NCBI GenBank assembly: GCA_035528235.1
Contig: DATKZB010000026.1
Location: forward strand, 1 to 13,777
DNA: 13,777 bases
Direction of reading: 5' to 3'
From: DATKZB01 sp035528235
GTDB taxonomy: Bacteria; Planctomycetota; Phycisphaerae; FEN-1346
This document shows positions 13,049 through 13,777 of this stretch, in pieces (the stretch's first letter is position 1; every line of letters starts with the position of its first letter). A program made the translations under genes and the position numbers. The notes under the pieces are model-generated. The model did not search any database. It worked only from the letters and a program-made list of their open reading frames with translations, and had not been told where the DNA came from.

Positions 13049-13640
13049 TTACTTCGCGCGACCCGCGGTTTTCGGCGCAGCCTTCTTCGGCGGCGCAATG
13101 ACGCGGATCGTATCGGAGCCTTCAAACGACACGTCACCAACGGTGCCGGTAACATGAAGCGTCACGTCACCCGGCTGGAGCATCGCTTCAAGATCCGCCC
13201 GGTCGAACTTGACCATGAGGACATCGCCCTGCACCTCGCCCCGCACGGCCGCAAGGCTGCCTTCCAGTGTAACGGTCGAGATGTCAATGTCCGCCGGGTC
13301 AAAACCCTCGGGCAAGCCGATGTAGGCGGTGACCCAATTGCCCTTGCTTCCGAGGTTAAGCGTGTTCGGGTCGATGTCCACCGTGGCCGGAACCACGATG
13401 TCGAGGTCGTCGAAGAAAACCTCAAAGGTGTCCTGGTGCATGAAGCAGGAGTTGATGACAAGGCTGACCTCGATGGAGGCCACCTCGGCCCACTCGACGT
13501 CAAGGTCGTCGCCTATCGCTTCATCCAGCGTCTGCCAGCCGGGGCCGGGCTCATACTCGCCGCCCACCGGATCGGGCGTGCCGATGTACGTGATGTTGCC
13601 GGTCTGGTGGCAGGGTGAGCCGGCATCGCCGCCCATGCTA
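13049..13640 (-). pseudogene. surface-type beta-domain protein, 5'-truncated
   Basis: About 195 residues end at a TAA at 13049. The N-terminal part contains GEYEPGPGWQTLDEAIGDD and SFEVFFDDLD-like sequence. From VDIDPNTLNLGSKGNWVTA it enters a module I recall from many secreted bacterial and archaeal proteins, with YIGLPEGFDPADIDISTVTL, VKFDR and a SFEGSDTIRVI end strand. The tail is basic (PPKKAAPKTAGRAK). No signal peptide or family start is present. The open frame begins with a GTG at 13651 that lies inside IS630-derived sequence (overlapping its stop). So the true 5' part has been cut off, and I treat it as a remnant. An ATG at 13636 gives MGGDAGS but is probably not a real start. Confidence 0.65.
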
Positions 13641-13647
13641 GAGCAGT

Positions 13648-13777
13648 TCACGCTTGATTGTAGCGATAGCCACAGTGCCCAAACCAGGCGACCGCATCCG
13701 AATCCGTAATCGTTTGCAGCGCGGCGGCGATGGCTCGGAACAACGCCTCCTCCGTTCGGGCTTTGACCTTCCGCAAG
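13648..13777 (-). CDS. IS630-family transposase, C-terminal end (partial, runs off window)
   Basis: The last 42 residues of a minus-strand frame entering from the right edge. It contains VKARTEEALFRAIAAALQTI, then TDSDAVAWFGHCGYR, and stops at TGA (13650-13648). This is the standard C-terminus of IS630/Tc1-type DDE transposases, where A-R-T-x-E-A-L/I and A-x-x-W-F-x-H-C-G-Y are conserved. The catalytic DDE residues lie outside the window, so integrity cannot be judged. IS630 elements insert at TA dinucleotides; a TA at 13639-13640 sits close to the apparent junction with the surface-protein fragment. Confidence 0.8.
   Translation of the reverse strand, partial: LRKVKARTEEALFRAIAAALQTITDSDAVAWFGHCGYRYNQA

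Noticed and set aside
12821..13618. Plus-strand open frame of 265 codons
   Set aside because: Antisense of the surface-protein fragment plus a spacer; no protein-like character or ribosome binding site.

Overview
The window is GC-rich bacterial DNA. It most resembles a planctomycete, possibly of the Phycisphaerae type. Support for this comes from a PEP-CTERM (exosortase-sorted) protein, a class II (B12-dependent) ribonucleotide reductase, an MttB-like corrinoid methyltransferase remnant, an M50 protease-trpS-scpA gene order, and spacers full of short palindromes. This placement is inference from gene content and style. No rRNA or clear phylogenetic marker was compared.

Layout. Positions 1-256 hold the first codons of an IS1182/IS5-type transposase running off the left edge, with a good promoter, next to the severed tail of an unidentified gene. 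A DMT/EamA transporter with a strongly histidine-rich tail (266-1303, -) follows. Then comes a mobile-element scar: the C-terminal part of an IS1380-type transposase (1641-~1932, -) abuts the C-terminal part of an mttB-like gene (~1942-2619, +). The mttB fragment also seems to have lost an internal segment. A 575-base spacer carries AT-richer DNA and a cluster of palindromes and repeats, one of which supplies the mutL stop codon.

The central part is ordinary chromosomal housekeeping. mutL (-) is divergent from a translationally coupled pair of CxxCxxCC (YkgJ-type) proteins (+). A small lipoprotein with its own promoter and terminator comes next. A minus-strand run then reads M50 protease, trpS, scpA, nrdJ. 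The first three look like one operon with a well-formed promoter at 11445-11473; nrdJ may have its own promoter. TrpS carries the cysteine pattern of the [4Fe-4S]-type tryptophanyl-tRNA synthetases.

The right part begins with a complete tRNA-Val (TAC) gene. Just beyond its 3' end lies a decayed integrase N-terminal fragment with a palindrome in it, a likely scar of an element that used the tRNA as attachment site. Next is a PEP-CTERM protein with a canonical promoter and a ~170-nt structured leader. Last is a surface-type protein cut at its 5' end by an IS630-type transposase that runs off the right edge.

I found no convincing wholly new multi-gene system. The points most worth a second look are the coupled cysteine-cluster pair, the repeat family that ends mutL, the structured leader of the PEP-CTERM gene, the short NrdJ with a terminal CX5C, the Fe-S type TrpS, and the mobile-element junctions at both ends.
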